Source of the DNA: Rufibacter immobilis
GTDB taxonomy: Bacteria > Bacteroidota > Bacteroidia > Cytophagales > Hymenobacteraceae
Length of the DNA stretch: 64,000 bases
Assembly: GCF_003721565.1 (NCBI RefSeq)
Contig: NZ_RJJE01000002.1
Span: 310,001-374,000, forward strand
Reading direction: 5' to 3'
The position numbers were made by a program, and so were the translations under genes. Under the pieces are notes generated by a model. The model was given only the letters and a program-made list of their open reading frames with translations. It made no database searches and was not told the DNA's origin. Shown one piece after another: positions 33,107 through 41,471 of the stretch (position 1 is its first letter; the number at the start of each line of letters is the position of its first letter).

Positions 33107-34423
33107 TTATACCGCGTCTGACAAGCTGGTGAAGGTGAAGTCTCTGATTTTCATGGGGGGCACTAGGTTGCCACCGATGCGCTGCGGTTTGCCCAGGGCC
33201 TCCAGGTTGTTGAGCATGATCACCGGGCTCTCGTTGAAGCGGAAGTTCTTCACGGGGTGCTTGATCTTGCCGTTCTCAATGTAGAAGGTTCCGTCGCGGG
33301 TGAGGCCGGTGTAGAGCAGAGTCTGCGGATCTACGGCTCTGATGTACCAGAGGCGCGTGACCAGAATGCCTTTCTGGGTGCCTTTGATGAGGTCTTCCAG
33401 GCTTTGGTTGCCACCGGCCATGATGAAACCGCCCGGCGAAGGCAGACCTTTCACGCCTTTTTTCTCGGCCCAGAAGCGGGAATACGGAATGTTCTTGATA
33501 ACGCCTTTGTCAATCCAGATCACTTTCTCGTGGGCACGACCGTCACCGGACCAGGTAGAGGAAGGAACTTCTGGGTTGGTGGGGTCTGAGGTGATGGTCA
33601 CGCGGTCATCAAACATTTTCTCGCCCAGCTTGATTTTGCCGCCGGGTTTGCTCAGGAAGCTTCGGCCTTCTTCGGCGCTACGGGCGTCCATGCTCCGGAA
33701 CATGTTTTGCAGCAAATCAACCGCGGCGGTGGGCTCCAGAATGACCGTGTATTTGCCAGGCTCCACGGCTTTGGCGTTCACAGAGGTCAAGGCTTTCTGG
33801 GCGGCTATCTCAGAGGCGGCGCCAGTGTCCAGTTTTGAAACATCGCTCACGTCACGGGTCACGTAGCCAGAGCCGGTGCCGTCTGCGGTACGCATAGTCA
33901 CGGAGAAATCTACGCCCGAGCTTTGGTTGTAGGCGAACAGGCCTTTAGAGTTCATCTTGGCGCTGAACCCGCTGCGGTCTTCCCAGAAGCCGGCGGCGGT
34001 CAGTTTCTTGCTGTCGGCCAGTTGCATGCTTTTGGCGGCGGCGTTGGCCCGGTATTCCGGGTCAATGTCATGCGTGGATTTAAACCAGGCGTTGCTGGGC
34101 AGGTAGTTCTGCGGTCCCAGCATGGGCACGTACTCGGGGCTTTCGGGGGCAATACGGGCCACCTCTTCGGCGCGGCGCACTACTTTCTCCAGCGAGGCAT
34201 CATCAAACTCATTGATGGTGGCCACGCCGGAGCGTTTCCCAAAGCGGGCTTCCACGGCCAGCGACATGTTTTCTTCCTCACCGCTGGTGGAAACGGTGCT
34301 GCGGGCGTAGCGGATGTTGCCGCCCTTGTAGCCGCTGAGGTTTACCTCGCACTCATCGGCTTTGGAGTAGCTCAGGGCTTTTTTGAGGAGCGCCTGGGCC
34401 TGATCTTTTGATAATATTGCCAT
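33107..34423 (-). CDS. TldE/PmbA-family subunit of the TldD-TldE protease
   Basis: The 438-residue protein matches PmbA/TldE along its length, from the N-terminal AQALLKKALSYSKADECEV to the C-terminal ENGKIKHPVKNFRFNESP. It lacks the HExxxH zinc motif, as expected for the TldE partner that completes the barrel-shaped heterodimer with TldD. The complex degrades unfolded peptides and matures some ribosomally made peptides in the cytoplasm. The TldD gene lies upstream on the same strand, split from it by a four-helix-bundle cassette. Confidence 0.88.
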   Translation of the reverse strand: MAILSKDQAQALLKKALSYSKADECEVNLSGYKGGNIRYARSTVSTSGEEENMSLAVEARFGKRSGVATINEFDDASLEKVVRRAEEVARIAPESPEYVPMLGPQNYLPSNAWFKSTHDIDPEYRANAAAKSMQLADSKKLTAAGFWEDRSGFSAKMNSKGLFAYNQSSGVDFSVTMRTADGTGSGYVTRDVSDVSKLDTGAASEIAAQKALTSVNAKAVEPGKYTVILEPTAAVDLLQNMFRSMDARSAEEGRSFLSKPGGKIKLGEKMFDDRVTITSDPTNPEVPSSTWSGDGRAHEKVIWIDKGVIKNIPYSRFWAEKKGVKGLPSPGGFIMAGGNQSLEDLIKGTQKGILVTRLWYIRAVDPQTLLYTGLTRDGTFYIENGKIKHPVKNFRFNESPVIMLNNLEALGKPQRIGGNLVPPMKIRDFTFTSLSDAV

Positions 34424-34462
34424 TATGTTGATACGTCTGATGTTGGTTGAAGCTGATTGGTA

Positions 34463-34870
34463 TTAGTCCTGAGTCTTGAGTTCTGAGTCCTGAGTGGGTG
34501 GTGTAATTTCCTTCTTTTCGTTCTTCTTTGAAGTGAGAATAATGCTCTTCAGGATTTTAATGAGTTCTTGGCAGTCATTGTGCACGCTGTCAAAAGATGT
34601 AACAGATATAATCTCTGAGTCTTTCAAAAGTCTGAGCCAGTAGCTGGTTTCACGGGCTTCTTTGAGAGCGATAGTCAGTTTATTTCTGAAATCAGCACCA
34701 GAAGGACTGCCTAATGCCTCCTCCACATTGGCTCCAATAGAGGTGCCGCTGCGTAAGACTTGCTTGGTCAGCACATAAAACTCCCGCTGTTCTTTCTGCA
34801 GATGCTTGTACAACTTGATCATCCGCAGCGCGAAACTATAAGACTTAGCAGCAATGATACTTTCAGCCAT
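34463..34870 (-). CDS. Four-helix-bundle protein (S23/IVP family)
   Basis: The 135-residue protein is all-helical with the family landmarks FALRMIKLYKHL, LRSGTSIGANVEEA and EARETSYWLRLL. The family was first seen as an ORF in intervening sequences of 23S rRNA genes; elsewhere it is found in scattered single-gene cassettes and its function is unknown. The last ten residues (TQDSELKTQD) are encoded by the terminal repeat of the cassette. It separates tldE from tldD and is probably mobile or recently acquired. Confidence 0.85.
   Translation of the reverse strand: MAESIIAAKSYSFALRMIKLYKHLQKEQREFYVLTKQVLRSGTSIGANVEEALGSPSGADFRNKLTIALKEARETSYWLRLLKDSEIISVTSFDSVHNDCQELIKILKSIILTSKKNEKKEITPPTQDSELKTQD
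34465..34495. repeat. Terminal inverted repeat of the four-helix-bundle cassette, left
   Basis: AGTCCTGAGTCTTGAGTTCT then GAGTCCTGAGT: 31 bases made of a repeating GAGT-C-TGAGT theme. It overlaps the last codons of the four-helix-bundle gene and is the inverted counterpart of 34896-34926. Confidence 0.75.
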
Positions 34871-34895
34871 AAATGTGCTTCTTTCTACACTTTCA

Positions 34896-34926
34896 ACTCA
34901 GGACTGAAGACTCAGAACTCAGGACT
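34896..34926. repeat. Terminal inverted repeat of the four-helix-bundle cassette, right
   Basis: ACTCAGGACTGAAGACTCAG then AACTCAGGACT: 31 bases, inverted to the copy at 34465. It lies just before the TldD stop codon at 34936. Confidence 0.75.
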
Positions 34927-34935
34927 AGAAAATCG

Positions 34936-36579
34936 CTAGATTTTCCTTCCTGTATTAATCACGTTCACGCCGTTGAAGCGGGTGTGGGCCGAGCCGTGCG
35001 AAACAGCACTCACTTGGCTGGGCTGGCCTTTGCCGTCAAAGAAGGACCCGAACAGGCGGTAATCGCTTTCGTCACAGACGGCGGCGCAGGAGTTCCAGAA
35101 TTCCTGGGTGTTGCTCTGGTAGGCCACGTCTTCTAATGGACCCACAATTTTGCCGTCTTTGATCTCGTAGAACAGTTGGCCCCCGAACTGGAAGTTGTAG
35201 CGCTGCTGGTCAATGGAGTAAGAGCCGCGTCCCGCGATGTAAATACCGCGTTTCACGTCTTTGATCATCTCATCCACGCTCAGTTTCTGCTTGCCCGGCG
35301 CCAGAGACACGTTAGGCATGCGCTGGAACTGCACTGAGCTCCAGTTGTCGGCGTACGAGCAGCCGTGCGATTCTTTTTCCCCAATGATGTGGGCCTGGTC
35401 ACGGGTGGCCTGGTAGTTCACCAATGTTCCGTCTTTGATGAGGTCCCAGCGCTTGGTTTTCACGCCTTCATCGTCATAACCCACCGCGCCCAGAGACCCG
35501 GGTTGGGTTTTGTCGGCGAAGATGGTGACGTGCTTGCTGCCGTACGGGAAATTCTTGGTTTTCCACTTGTCCAGGGTGGCGAAGGAGGTTCCGGCGTAGT
35601 TGGCTTCGTAGCCTAGCACGCGGTCCAGCTCCAGCGGGTGACCTACACTTTCGTGGATGGTCAGGCCCAGGTGGTTAGGGTCCAGCACCAGGTCATATTT
35701 ACCGGCCATTACCGACTTGGCAGTGAGTTTTTCGCGGGCCTGCTTGGCGGCCAGACCGGCATCGGCCACTATATCATAGTATTTGTCATAGCCAATAAGG
35801 CCGGTGCCTTCGGGGCCTTTCATGGTGGGCGCTTTCACGGTGAGGTACTCAAAGCCCATGCCCATGGGCGCACTCAGGGCCTCACGGGTTTTGAATTTGC
35901 CAGAGGCTTTGTCAACGGCGGTTACCGTGAAGTTAGGCCAGATGCGGTGAATGTCCTGGTCAATGTAAGAACCGTCTGTAGACGCGAAATACTTCTGCTC
36001 ATTGATCTGGAACAGCGCCGAGTTTACGAAGTTGGCGCCACCGGCCAGCGCAGCCGCGTTGGCCGCTAAAAGCAAATCAGCTTTCTCAGAAACCGGTACC
36101 GCGAAGGCGTTTTTCTGGATAGGTGTTTTCCAGCTTACCTCGCCGTAACCTTGTTGCGGGGCCAGTTGCACCGGCTCCTTCTGCAGTTTAGAATTCGCCT
36201 TGGCGATGGCCACGGCCTGCTCGGCGGCTTTGGCGATGCCTTTGTCGCTCACGTCTGAAGTGGAGGCAAAGCCCCAGGTGCCGTTGGCAATCACGCGCAC
36301 GCCTACGCCATAAGACTCGGTGGTACTAATGCCTTGCACCTGCTTCTCGCGGGTGAACATGTTCTGGGCCAGGTACCGGCCAATGCGCACATCGGCGTAA
36401 GAGGCACCTTTACTTTTGGCGGTGTTGAGGGCCACATCTGCCAGGCGCTTGTGCAGAGCCACGTTTACGGGCTCCAGGGCGCGGGCCGGATCAATTTCAT
36501 GACCGAACGTAGGAACACCGGAGAGCATAAGCCCCCCTACGCCCATAGCCGTCAGTCCAATAAAATCACGTCTTTTCAA
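34936..36579 (-). CDS. tldD: TldD-family zinc protease with Tat-type signal
   Basis: The 547-residue protein has the catalytic zinc motif HESVGH, in LTIHESVGHPLELDRV, a typical TldD sequence, and a C-terminal region ending in GVNVINTGRKI. Unlike enterobacterial TldD it begins MKRRDFIGLTAMGVGG, a twin-arginine-like export signal, so this member may act in the periplasm after folding in the cytoplasm. Its TldE partner (33107-34423) has no signal, which suggests either export as a pre-formed complex or separate locations. It carries a flap-rich N-terminal domain of normal length for secreted TldD homologues of Bacteroidota. Confidence 0.88.
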   Translation of the reverse strand: MKRRDFIGLTAMGVGGLMLSGVPTFGHEIDPARALEPVNVALHKRLADVALNTAKSKGASYADVRIGRYLAQNMFTREKQVQGISTTESYGVGVRVIANGTWGFASTSDVSDKGIAKAAEQAVAIAKANSKLQKEPVQLAPQQGYGEVSWKTPIQKNAFAVPVSEKADLLLAANAAALAGGANFVNSALFQINEQKYFASTDGSYIDQDIHRIWPNFTVTAVDKASGKFKTREALSAPMGMGFEYLTVKAPTMKGPEGTGLIGYDKYYDIVADAGLAAKQAREKLTAKSVMAGKYDLVLDPNHLGLTIHESVGHPLELDRVLGYEANYAGTSFATLDKWKTKNFPYGSKHVTIFADKTQPGSLGAVGYDDEGVKTKRWDLIKDGTLVNYQATRDQAHIIGEKESHGCSYADNWSSVQFQRMPNVSLAPGKQKLSVDEMIKDVKRGIYIAGRGSYSIDQQRYNFQFGGQLFYEIKDGKIVGPLEDVAYQSNTQEFWNSCAAVCDESDYRLFGSFFDGKGQPSQVSAVSHGSAHTRFNGVNVINTGRKI

Positions 36580-36704
36580 GGGTTTGTTTGGTTAGTTAAG
36601 CGAGAGATTCACAGGGCAGGACAATTGCCCCTTTAAGTTTACCGCATGTTGGGCAGGAATGCAAGCCCCGGCCGCAGGAAATACTGCAATGAAGAGAGAA
36701 AAGG

Positions 36705-36743
36705 ACGTTTAGCGGCTCTTTTTCCAAAAACAGGCGCTAAACG
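36705..36743. repeat. P element copy 15
   Basis: ACGTTTAGCGGCTCTTTTTC and AAAAACAGGCGCTAAACGC, near-perfect arms around a short loop. It lies between the DUF2807 gene and the TldD start. Confidence 0.65.
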
Positions 36744-36791
36744 CAGGAGCGCCTCAGGGGCTGCCGTTGGCGGATAAGACCGCGCATGAGA

Positions 36792-36834
36792 TTCTGTTTA
36801 GGGGCTTCTTTTAGAAAAACGGCCGCTAAACAGA
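36792..36834. repeat. P element copy 16
   Basis: TTCTGTTTAGGGGCTTCTTT and AAAACGGCCGCTAAACAGAA. The TTCTG/CAGAA outer pairs replace the usual GCG/CGC, so the flank differs but still pairs. Confidence 0.65.
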
Positions 36835-36851
36835 AGGGCTATACATGCAAA

Positions 36852-36875
36852 ACGCCCCGCTGTGAGACGGGGCGT
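36852..36875 (-). terminator. Hairpin terminator of the DUF2807 gene
   Basis: ACGCCCCG and CGGGGCGT pair around CTGTGAGA, followed by TTT on the minus strand. It lies 20 bp after the stop codon. Confidence 0.7.
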
Positions 36876-36895
36876 GGCTAAGCGGGAAGCTGCGG

Positions 36896-37591
36896 CTAGA
36901 TGGGTTTCACCTTGCCCATGCCGCTTTTATTCACTTTAGGCGAGCCCTTGTACCCTACGTTCACAATGCCGGCGGCATCTACATTGAGTTCCTTGGCGGC
37001 GTTTACCTGGGCGGTGCTGGCCCCGGCGGCATCAATGGTCACGTAATCGGCTTTGGGGTTCAGGGCTTTGAGCTTGGTGGCGCCGGCCAGATCAAAACGA
37101 ACTCTGTCGGCGCGGCCGGTGAGCGTGATGTCTGAGCCTCCGGCAACGTCGGCGTCTAATTCCTTGAACTGGAGGTTCATCTCGGCCTCAATGCCTCCGG
37201 CGAAATCCAGTTTAAGCAAAGTGCCGCTGATGGCGTTGGTAGTGTTGAGCCGGATGCCGCCGCTCAGCTCCAGCGATTTCAGGCTGCGCACGGTCACATA
37301 GGCCTTAAGGCGCTTGGCGTTCCGGATGCCGGATTTGGTCTTGATCTGGAGTGTCCCGTTCTGGACGGTGGTTTCTATGAGGGGCAGAATATTTTCTTCG
37401 GCTTCCAATTTCAGGCTTTCGGAGGCGCCCTGGGTAAGCACCACCTCAAATCCGCCGGTAACACGAAGGCCGGTGAAGGATTCTACTTTGCGGTTCTGGG
37501 TTTTAAGAATGCCGTTGCCGTCTACAGACTGAGCCTGTGCGTGTAGGCTGAGGATGGTCAAGAGGAAGAAGTAGGGGAAAAGCTTTTTCAT
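36896..37591 (-). CDS. DUF2807 (head GIN domain) periplasmic beta-helix protein
   Basis: The 231-residue protein has a signal peptide (residues 1-20) and the DUF2807 pattern: FTGLRVTGGFEVVLTQG, then EENILPLIET and repeated short strands with LELSGGIRL and LDFAGGIEAEM, forming a right-handed beta-solenoid. Members are abundant in Bacteroidota as predicted adhesins or auto-transporter-like surface proteins; none of the chemistry is known. It stands as a single gene with its own terminator. Confidence 0.85.
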   Translation of the reverse strand: MKKLFPYFFLLTILSLHAQAQSVDGNGILKTQNRKVESFTGLRVTGGFEVVLTQGASESLKLEAEENILPLIETTVQNGTLQIKTKSGIRNAKRLKAYVTVRSLKSLELSGGIRLNTTNAISGTLLKLDFAGGIEAEMNLQFKELDADVAGGSDITLTGRADRVRFDLAGATKLKALNPKADYVTIDAAGASTAQVNAAKELNVDAAGIVNVGYKGSPKVNKSGMGKVKPI

Positions 37592-37733
37592 GGGGTAGTG
37601 AGGTAAGGCGGTGATGGATCTTTTCTATAACAGATGCAGAAAACCTTAAAAGGTTGCTTGGCCCACTGGCCCTTGTATTATATTTCTTCAAGGGCTTCTC
37701 CCAGTCCCGTTGTTCCTCTCTGCCGCAGAACTG

Positions 37734-37773
37734 GCGTTTAGGGGCTCTTTTTCCAAAAAGAGCCCCTAAACGC
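37734..37773 (-). terminator. P element copy 17, perfect palindrome
   Basis: GCGTTTAGGGGCTCTTTTTC and its complement form a perfect 40-base inverted repeat. The last base of the element is also the G of the TAG stop codon of the gene at 37773-38291. Confidence 0.8.
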
Positions 37774-38291
37774 TACGCCCGCTCTACGCCATTGGGGCCA
37801 AAGCTCAGGGCTTCTTGGGTGCCGGTGTTGCTGAAGAAGCGCCAGAAATAAGCGGTGGTCTCCAGTACGCCCTGGCTGGGCCTGATGTGCAGGACTTGCT
37901 GGTTGGCAAACGTGATGATGATGTCGCCGTCTGGCGTGGCCGCTACCTGCTGCACCTGTAAATGCTCCCGCTGGTGCCGCACCAGTTCCTGTAGTTTACG
38001 GTCTCTCAGGTTGCTGCCGGGCACCAGCGGGTCAAAGGTAGGGTCGGCGAGGGCTTGGGTGTCACGGGGGATTCCGGCGTCCTCAAACCGGATAGCTACC
38101 GTTCCCGCTTCCTCCAGTTGCCAGTGGCAGGCCACCTCCAGGGTCCAGGCGCCCACGTCCAGGATGAGGCCGCTGGCGTTGGTGATGTGCGCTTTCCCGA
38201 AGTGGAAGAACTGCACATGCCCCAGGCGGGTGGTTTTGGTGAGGGGCAGGCCCGGCAGGTGCTGCAATTCAGAATATATTTTCTCGCTCAT
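37773..38291 (-). CDS. Unknown cytoplasmic protein, 172 residues
   Basis: The start chosen is ATG at 38289-38291 (MSEKIYSELQHLPG); a frame with eight more codons exists. The product has no signal or membrane helix and consists mainly of beta-strands with Trp and His (GAWTLEVACHWQLEEAG) and a helix with LQELVRHQREHLQVQQV. No family is recognised; the plan hints at a small ligand-binding or conserved cytosolic beta protein. The stop codon is formed at the edge of a P element. It is divergent from the GH2 gene. Confidence 0.7.
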   Translation of the reverse strand: MSEKIYSELQHLPGLPLTKTTRLGHVQFFHFGKAHITNASGLILDVGAWTLEVACHWQLEEAGTVAIRFEDAGIPRDTQALADPTFDPLVPGSNLRDRKLQELVRHQREHLQVQQVAATPDGDIIITFANQQVLHIRPSQGVLETTAYFWRFFSNTGTQEALSFGPNGVERA

Positions 38292-38348
38292 GTTCTCTGG
38301 CTCTAAAACTGCCACGAAGGTACGGATTAAGCCGCACAGGCCGCGCGG

Positions 38349-38388
38349 GCGTTTAGGGGCTATTTTTCAGAAAAGAGCCCCTAAACGC
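38349..38388. repeat. P element copy 18, in a divergent promoter region
   Basis: GCGTTTAGGGGCTATTTT and AAAAGAGCCCCTAAACGC around TCAG. It lies between two divergent genes, so it terminates neither. It is an exception to the downstream placement of other intact copies. Confidence 0.75.
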
Positions 38389-38475
38389 AAAAGAAGGGAA
38401 AACCGCCGCTGTGCCCGGCATTCTAGAGGATTGTCAAAGTTTTACTTAACTTGATACGTTCCCAAACTCCTCTCT

Positions 38476-41349
38476 ATGTCAAGGCTTAAGACCTTCGTGT
38501 TCCTCTGTTTCCTGCTGTTTACCTGTGGGGCGTTTGCCCAGGAGAAAAGCGGTGGCAGACAGCGGCTGCTCATGGACTTCAACTGGCAGTTTGCCTTCGG
38601 GCATCCTTCAGACACCCAGAAAGATTTCAACCACGGCAACAGCTATTTCTCCTATCTGGCCAAGGCCGGCTACGGCGACGGGCCCGCCGATCCTAAATTT
38701 GACGACCGCGCCTGGCGCCAGCTCAACCTCCCGCATGACTGGGCCGTGGAGCAGGAGTTCAGTCCGCAGGCCAGCTTTAGCCACGGGTTCAAAGCCATCG
38801 GGAGAAACTTCCCAGACAGAAGCGTGGGCTGGTACCGGAAAACTTTTGCCGTGCCGGCCTCAGATCTGGGTCGCCGTATTGCGCTGGAGTTTGACGGCGC
38901 CTTCCGGGATTCCAAGGTGTGGGTAAACGGCCATTACGTGGGTACCGAGCCCAGCGGCTACAACAGCTTCCGGATTGATATCTCTGAGTACCTCCACTAC
39001 GGCAGCGACAACGTGGTGGCCGTGCGGGTAGACGCCACTATGGAAGAAGGCTGGTACTATGAAGGCGCCGGTATTTACCGCCATGTGTGGCTTTCCAAAA
39101 CCAACCCGCTGCACGTAGCGCCCCACGGCACTTTTGTGACTTCGCAGGTGAACAACACCAACGCGCAGGTAACGGCCCGGGCCAGCATTGTCAATGAAGA
39201 CAAAACCCTCAGGACTTTTTCTGTGGTGCAGACCATTGTAGACGCTACGGGCAAAACGGTGGCTACCCAGCGGCAGGAAAACCTGACGCTGGCCCCGTTC
39301 CAAACGCAGGATGTGCGCATGGTTCTGCCGGTGACCAATGCTACGTTATGGGATCTGGACGCGCCCTACCTCTACCAACTGGTCACCACCGTGCTCGCCC
39401 AAAATCAGGAAACCGACCGCTACGTCACCCCCTTCGGGATTAGGACCATCCGGTTCTCTGCCAAAGAAGGCTTTTTCCTGAACGGTAAGCACGTGAAACT
39501 CAAAGGCACCAACAACCATCAGGAACACGCCGGTGTGGGCACCGCTTTACCAGATGAACTACAGTACTGGCGCATCAAGACCCTCAAAGCCATGGGCTCC
39601 AACGCCTACCGCAGTTCCCACCACCCGCCTACCCCGGAGCTGTTGGAAGCCTGCGACAAATTGGGCATGCTGGTCATCAATGAAAACCGGCTCATGGGTA
39701 CATCTGAGCAGCGCATGGAAGACCTGAAACGCCTGATCCTGCGCGACCGCAACCACCCCAGCGTGATCAGCTGGTCTATTGGCAATGAGGAGTGGGCCAT
39801 TGAGAACAGCATCATTGGCGCACGCATGGCCACCACCATGCAGGCCTACGCCCAAAGCCTTGACTCTACCCGGGCCGTATCGGCGGGGATCAGCGGCGGT
39901 TTCCGGAGCGGGATTTCTGATGTGCTGGAGGTGATGGGCTACAACTACCTGGGCAACGGCGACATTGAAGCGCACCACAGAGATTTCCCCAACCAACCCA
40001 GCATGGGTACTGAGGAAGGCTCCACCTTCGCCACCCGAGGCGTGTACGTCACTGATCTGGAGAAACATTACCAGGCGGCCTATGACCGCAAACCGCGCCC
40101 TTCGTTCTACTCCATTGAAGAAGGCTGGACCTTCTATGCCAACCGCCCCTGGCTGGCGGGCATGTTCATCTGGACCGGGTTTGATTACCGCGGCGAGCCC
40201 ACGCCCCACGTGTGGCCATCGGTGACTTCTTACTTCGGGATGATGGATAACTGCGGTTTCCCGAAGGACAATGTGTATTATCTGCGCTCGTGGTGGTCTG
40301 GCCAGCCTACGCTGCACCTGCTGCCCCACTGGAACTGGCCGGGAAAGGAAGGTCAGGAAATTGACGTGCGGGCCTACAGCAACTGCGAGGAAGTAGAGCT
40401 GTTCCTGAACAAGAAGAGTCTGGGCAGGCAGACCATGAAACCCAATTCGCATCTGGCCTGGAAGGTGAAATACGCTCCCGGTACGCTGGAAGCCATTGGC
40501 TACAAAAACGGGCAGAAAGTACTCACAGACGTAGTGAAAACCACGGGCCCGGCGGCTTCTGTGCAACTAAATCCCTACCAAACCACCCTCAAAGCCAACG
40601 GCGAGGATCTGGCCATCATCACGGTTTCTGTCACAGATAAAAACAAGATGGCGGTGCCCATTGCCCATGATGAGATCACGTTTCAACTCAAAGGGCCGGG
40701 CAAGATCATAGGCGTAGGCAACGGTGATCCTACTTCCTTGGAGAAAGACAGATTCATAGAAGACATCAAAGCAGTGGGCATCACAGATCTGCAGGAGAAA
40801 CCGCTGCAAAGTATGCCCAGCGGCCCGGCGGCCTTGCCCGATGCGGAGGGCGGCAACTGGATTCCGGCTTTCCTGAAACGTGATTACAAGAACCTGGCGC
40901 CCGCGTATGTGCACCGTGGTACTTTTGAGCTGCCCGCCCACTTGGCCGGTGCAGAGATTACCTTCTACTACAAGAGCATTGGGCGGGAGCAGTCTATTTA
41001 CATCAACGGGCAAGAGGTTGCCCAAAACTTAAAGGAAGACCCTAAAGGGAATGTGTTCAAGCTCAACCACGCCCTCCTGAAGCCCGGCAAGAACACCCTG
41101 GAGATTGTGGCTACCCCAATTCCCAAGAAATACGACTGGGACAACGTGAATACAGACCCCGGCACCCTCCAGATCCTCACCCCCGCCCCGGCCTGGAAAC
41201 GGAAGCTGTTCAACGGTCTGGCCCAGATCATCATTCAAACCACCAAAGAAGCCGGTGAAATCACCTTAACCGCCACAGGCAAAGGCCTGAAACCGGCCGT
41301 ATTGAAACTAAAAGCGGCTGCCGCCGAGCAAAGGCCAGCCATGCCCTAA
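38476..41349 (+). CDS. GH2 beta-galactosidase-like glycoside hydrolase
   Basis: The 957-residue protein has a signal peptide (residues 1-22) and the GH2 domain order: sugar-binding jelly roll (about 30-220, LPHDWAVEQEF), Ig-like domain, then the TIM barrel (about 340-620). The acid/base Glu438 is in SWSIGNEEW and the nucleophile is one of Glu548/Glu549 in SIEEGW. The C-terminal part has a DUF4982-type Ig domain and extra beta domains. Such enzymes cleave beta-galactosides or related plant and algal glycans in the periplasm. No SusC/SusD pair is adjacent, so it is not in an obvious polysaccharide-utilisation locus here. Confidence 0.88.
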   Translation: MSRLKTFVFLCFLLFTCGAFAQEKSGGRQRLLMDFNWQFAFGHPSDTQKDFNHGNSYFSYLAKAGYGDGPADPKFDDRAWRQLNLPHDWAVEQEFSPQASFSHGFKAIGRNFPDRSVGWYRKTFAVPASDLGRRIALEFDGAFRDSKVWVNGHYVGTEPSGYNSFRIDISEYLHYGSDNVVAVRVDATMEEGWYYEGAGIYRHVWLSKTNPLHVAPHGTFVTSQVNNTNAQVTARASIVNEDKTLRTFSVVQTIVDATGKTVATQRQENLTLAPFQTQDVRMVLPVTNATLWDLDAPYLYQLVTTVLAQNQETDRYVTPFGIRTIRFSAKEGFFLNGKHVKLKGTNNHQEHAGVGTALPDELQYWRIKTLKAMGSNAYRSSHHPPTPELLEACDKLGMLVINENRLMGTSEQRMEDLKRLILRDRNHPSVISWSIGNEEWAIENSIIGARMATTMQAYAQSLDSTRAVSAGISGGFRSGISDVLEVMGYNYLGNGDIEAHHRDFPNQPSMGTEEGSTFATRGVYVTDLEKHYQAAYDRKPRPSFYSIEEGWTFYANRPWLAGMFIWTGFDYRGEPTPHVWPSVTSYFGMMDNCGFPKDNVYYLRSWWSGQPTLHLLPHWNWPGKEGQEIDVRAYSNCEEVELFLNKKSLGRQTMKPNSHLAWKVKYAPGTLEAIGYKNGQKVLTDVVKTTGPAASVQLNPYQTTLKANGEDLAIITVSVTDKNKMAVPIAHDEITFQLKGPGKIIGVGNGDPTSLEKDRFIEDIKAVGITDLQEKPLQSMPSGPAALPDAEGGNWIPAFLKRDYKNLAPAYVHRGTFELPAHLAGAEITFYYKSIGREQSIYINGQEVAQNLKEDPKGNVFKLNHALLKPGKNTLEIVATPIPKKYDWDNVNTDPGTLQILTPAPAWKRKLFNGLAQIIIQTTKEAGEITLTATGKGLKPAVLKLKAAAAEQRPAMP

Positions 41350-41387
41350 GGGAGTGCCTGCAAAAAAAGATCAGGTACAGAAGAAAA

Positions 41388-41453
41388 AATCCGCTGCTTT
41401 CTGTTTAGGGGCTCTTTTTTGAAAAATGGCCCCTAAACAGAAAGCAGCGGATT
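41388..41453. terminator. P element copy 19, bidirectional terminator with 66-bp palindrome
   Basis: The core CTGTTTAGGGGC and its complement are extended by AATCCGCTGCTTTCT and AGAAAGCAGCGGATT, fully paired. It lies between the convergent GH2 and BlaR1-like genes, 38 bp and 18 bp from their stop codons, so it can serve both. Confidence 0.8.
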
Positions 41454-41471
41454 CTAGGTGATACAGTGCCG

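Noticed and set aside
39559-40566. 335-residue ORF antisense to the GH2 gene
   Set aside because: No domain; the plus-strand frame has full GH2 motifs over the same bases.
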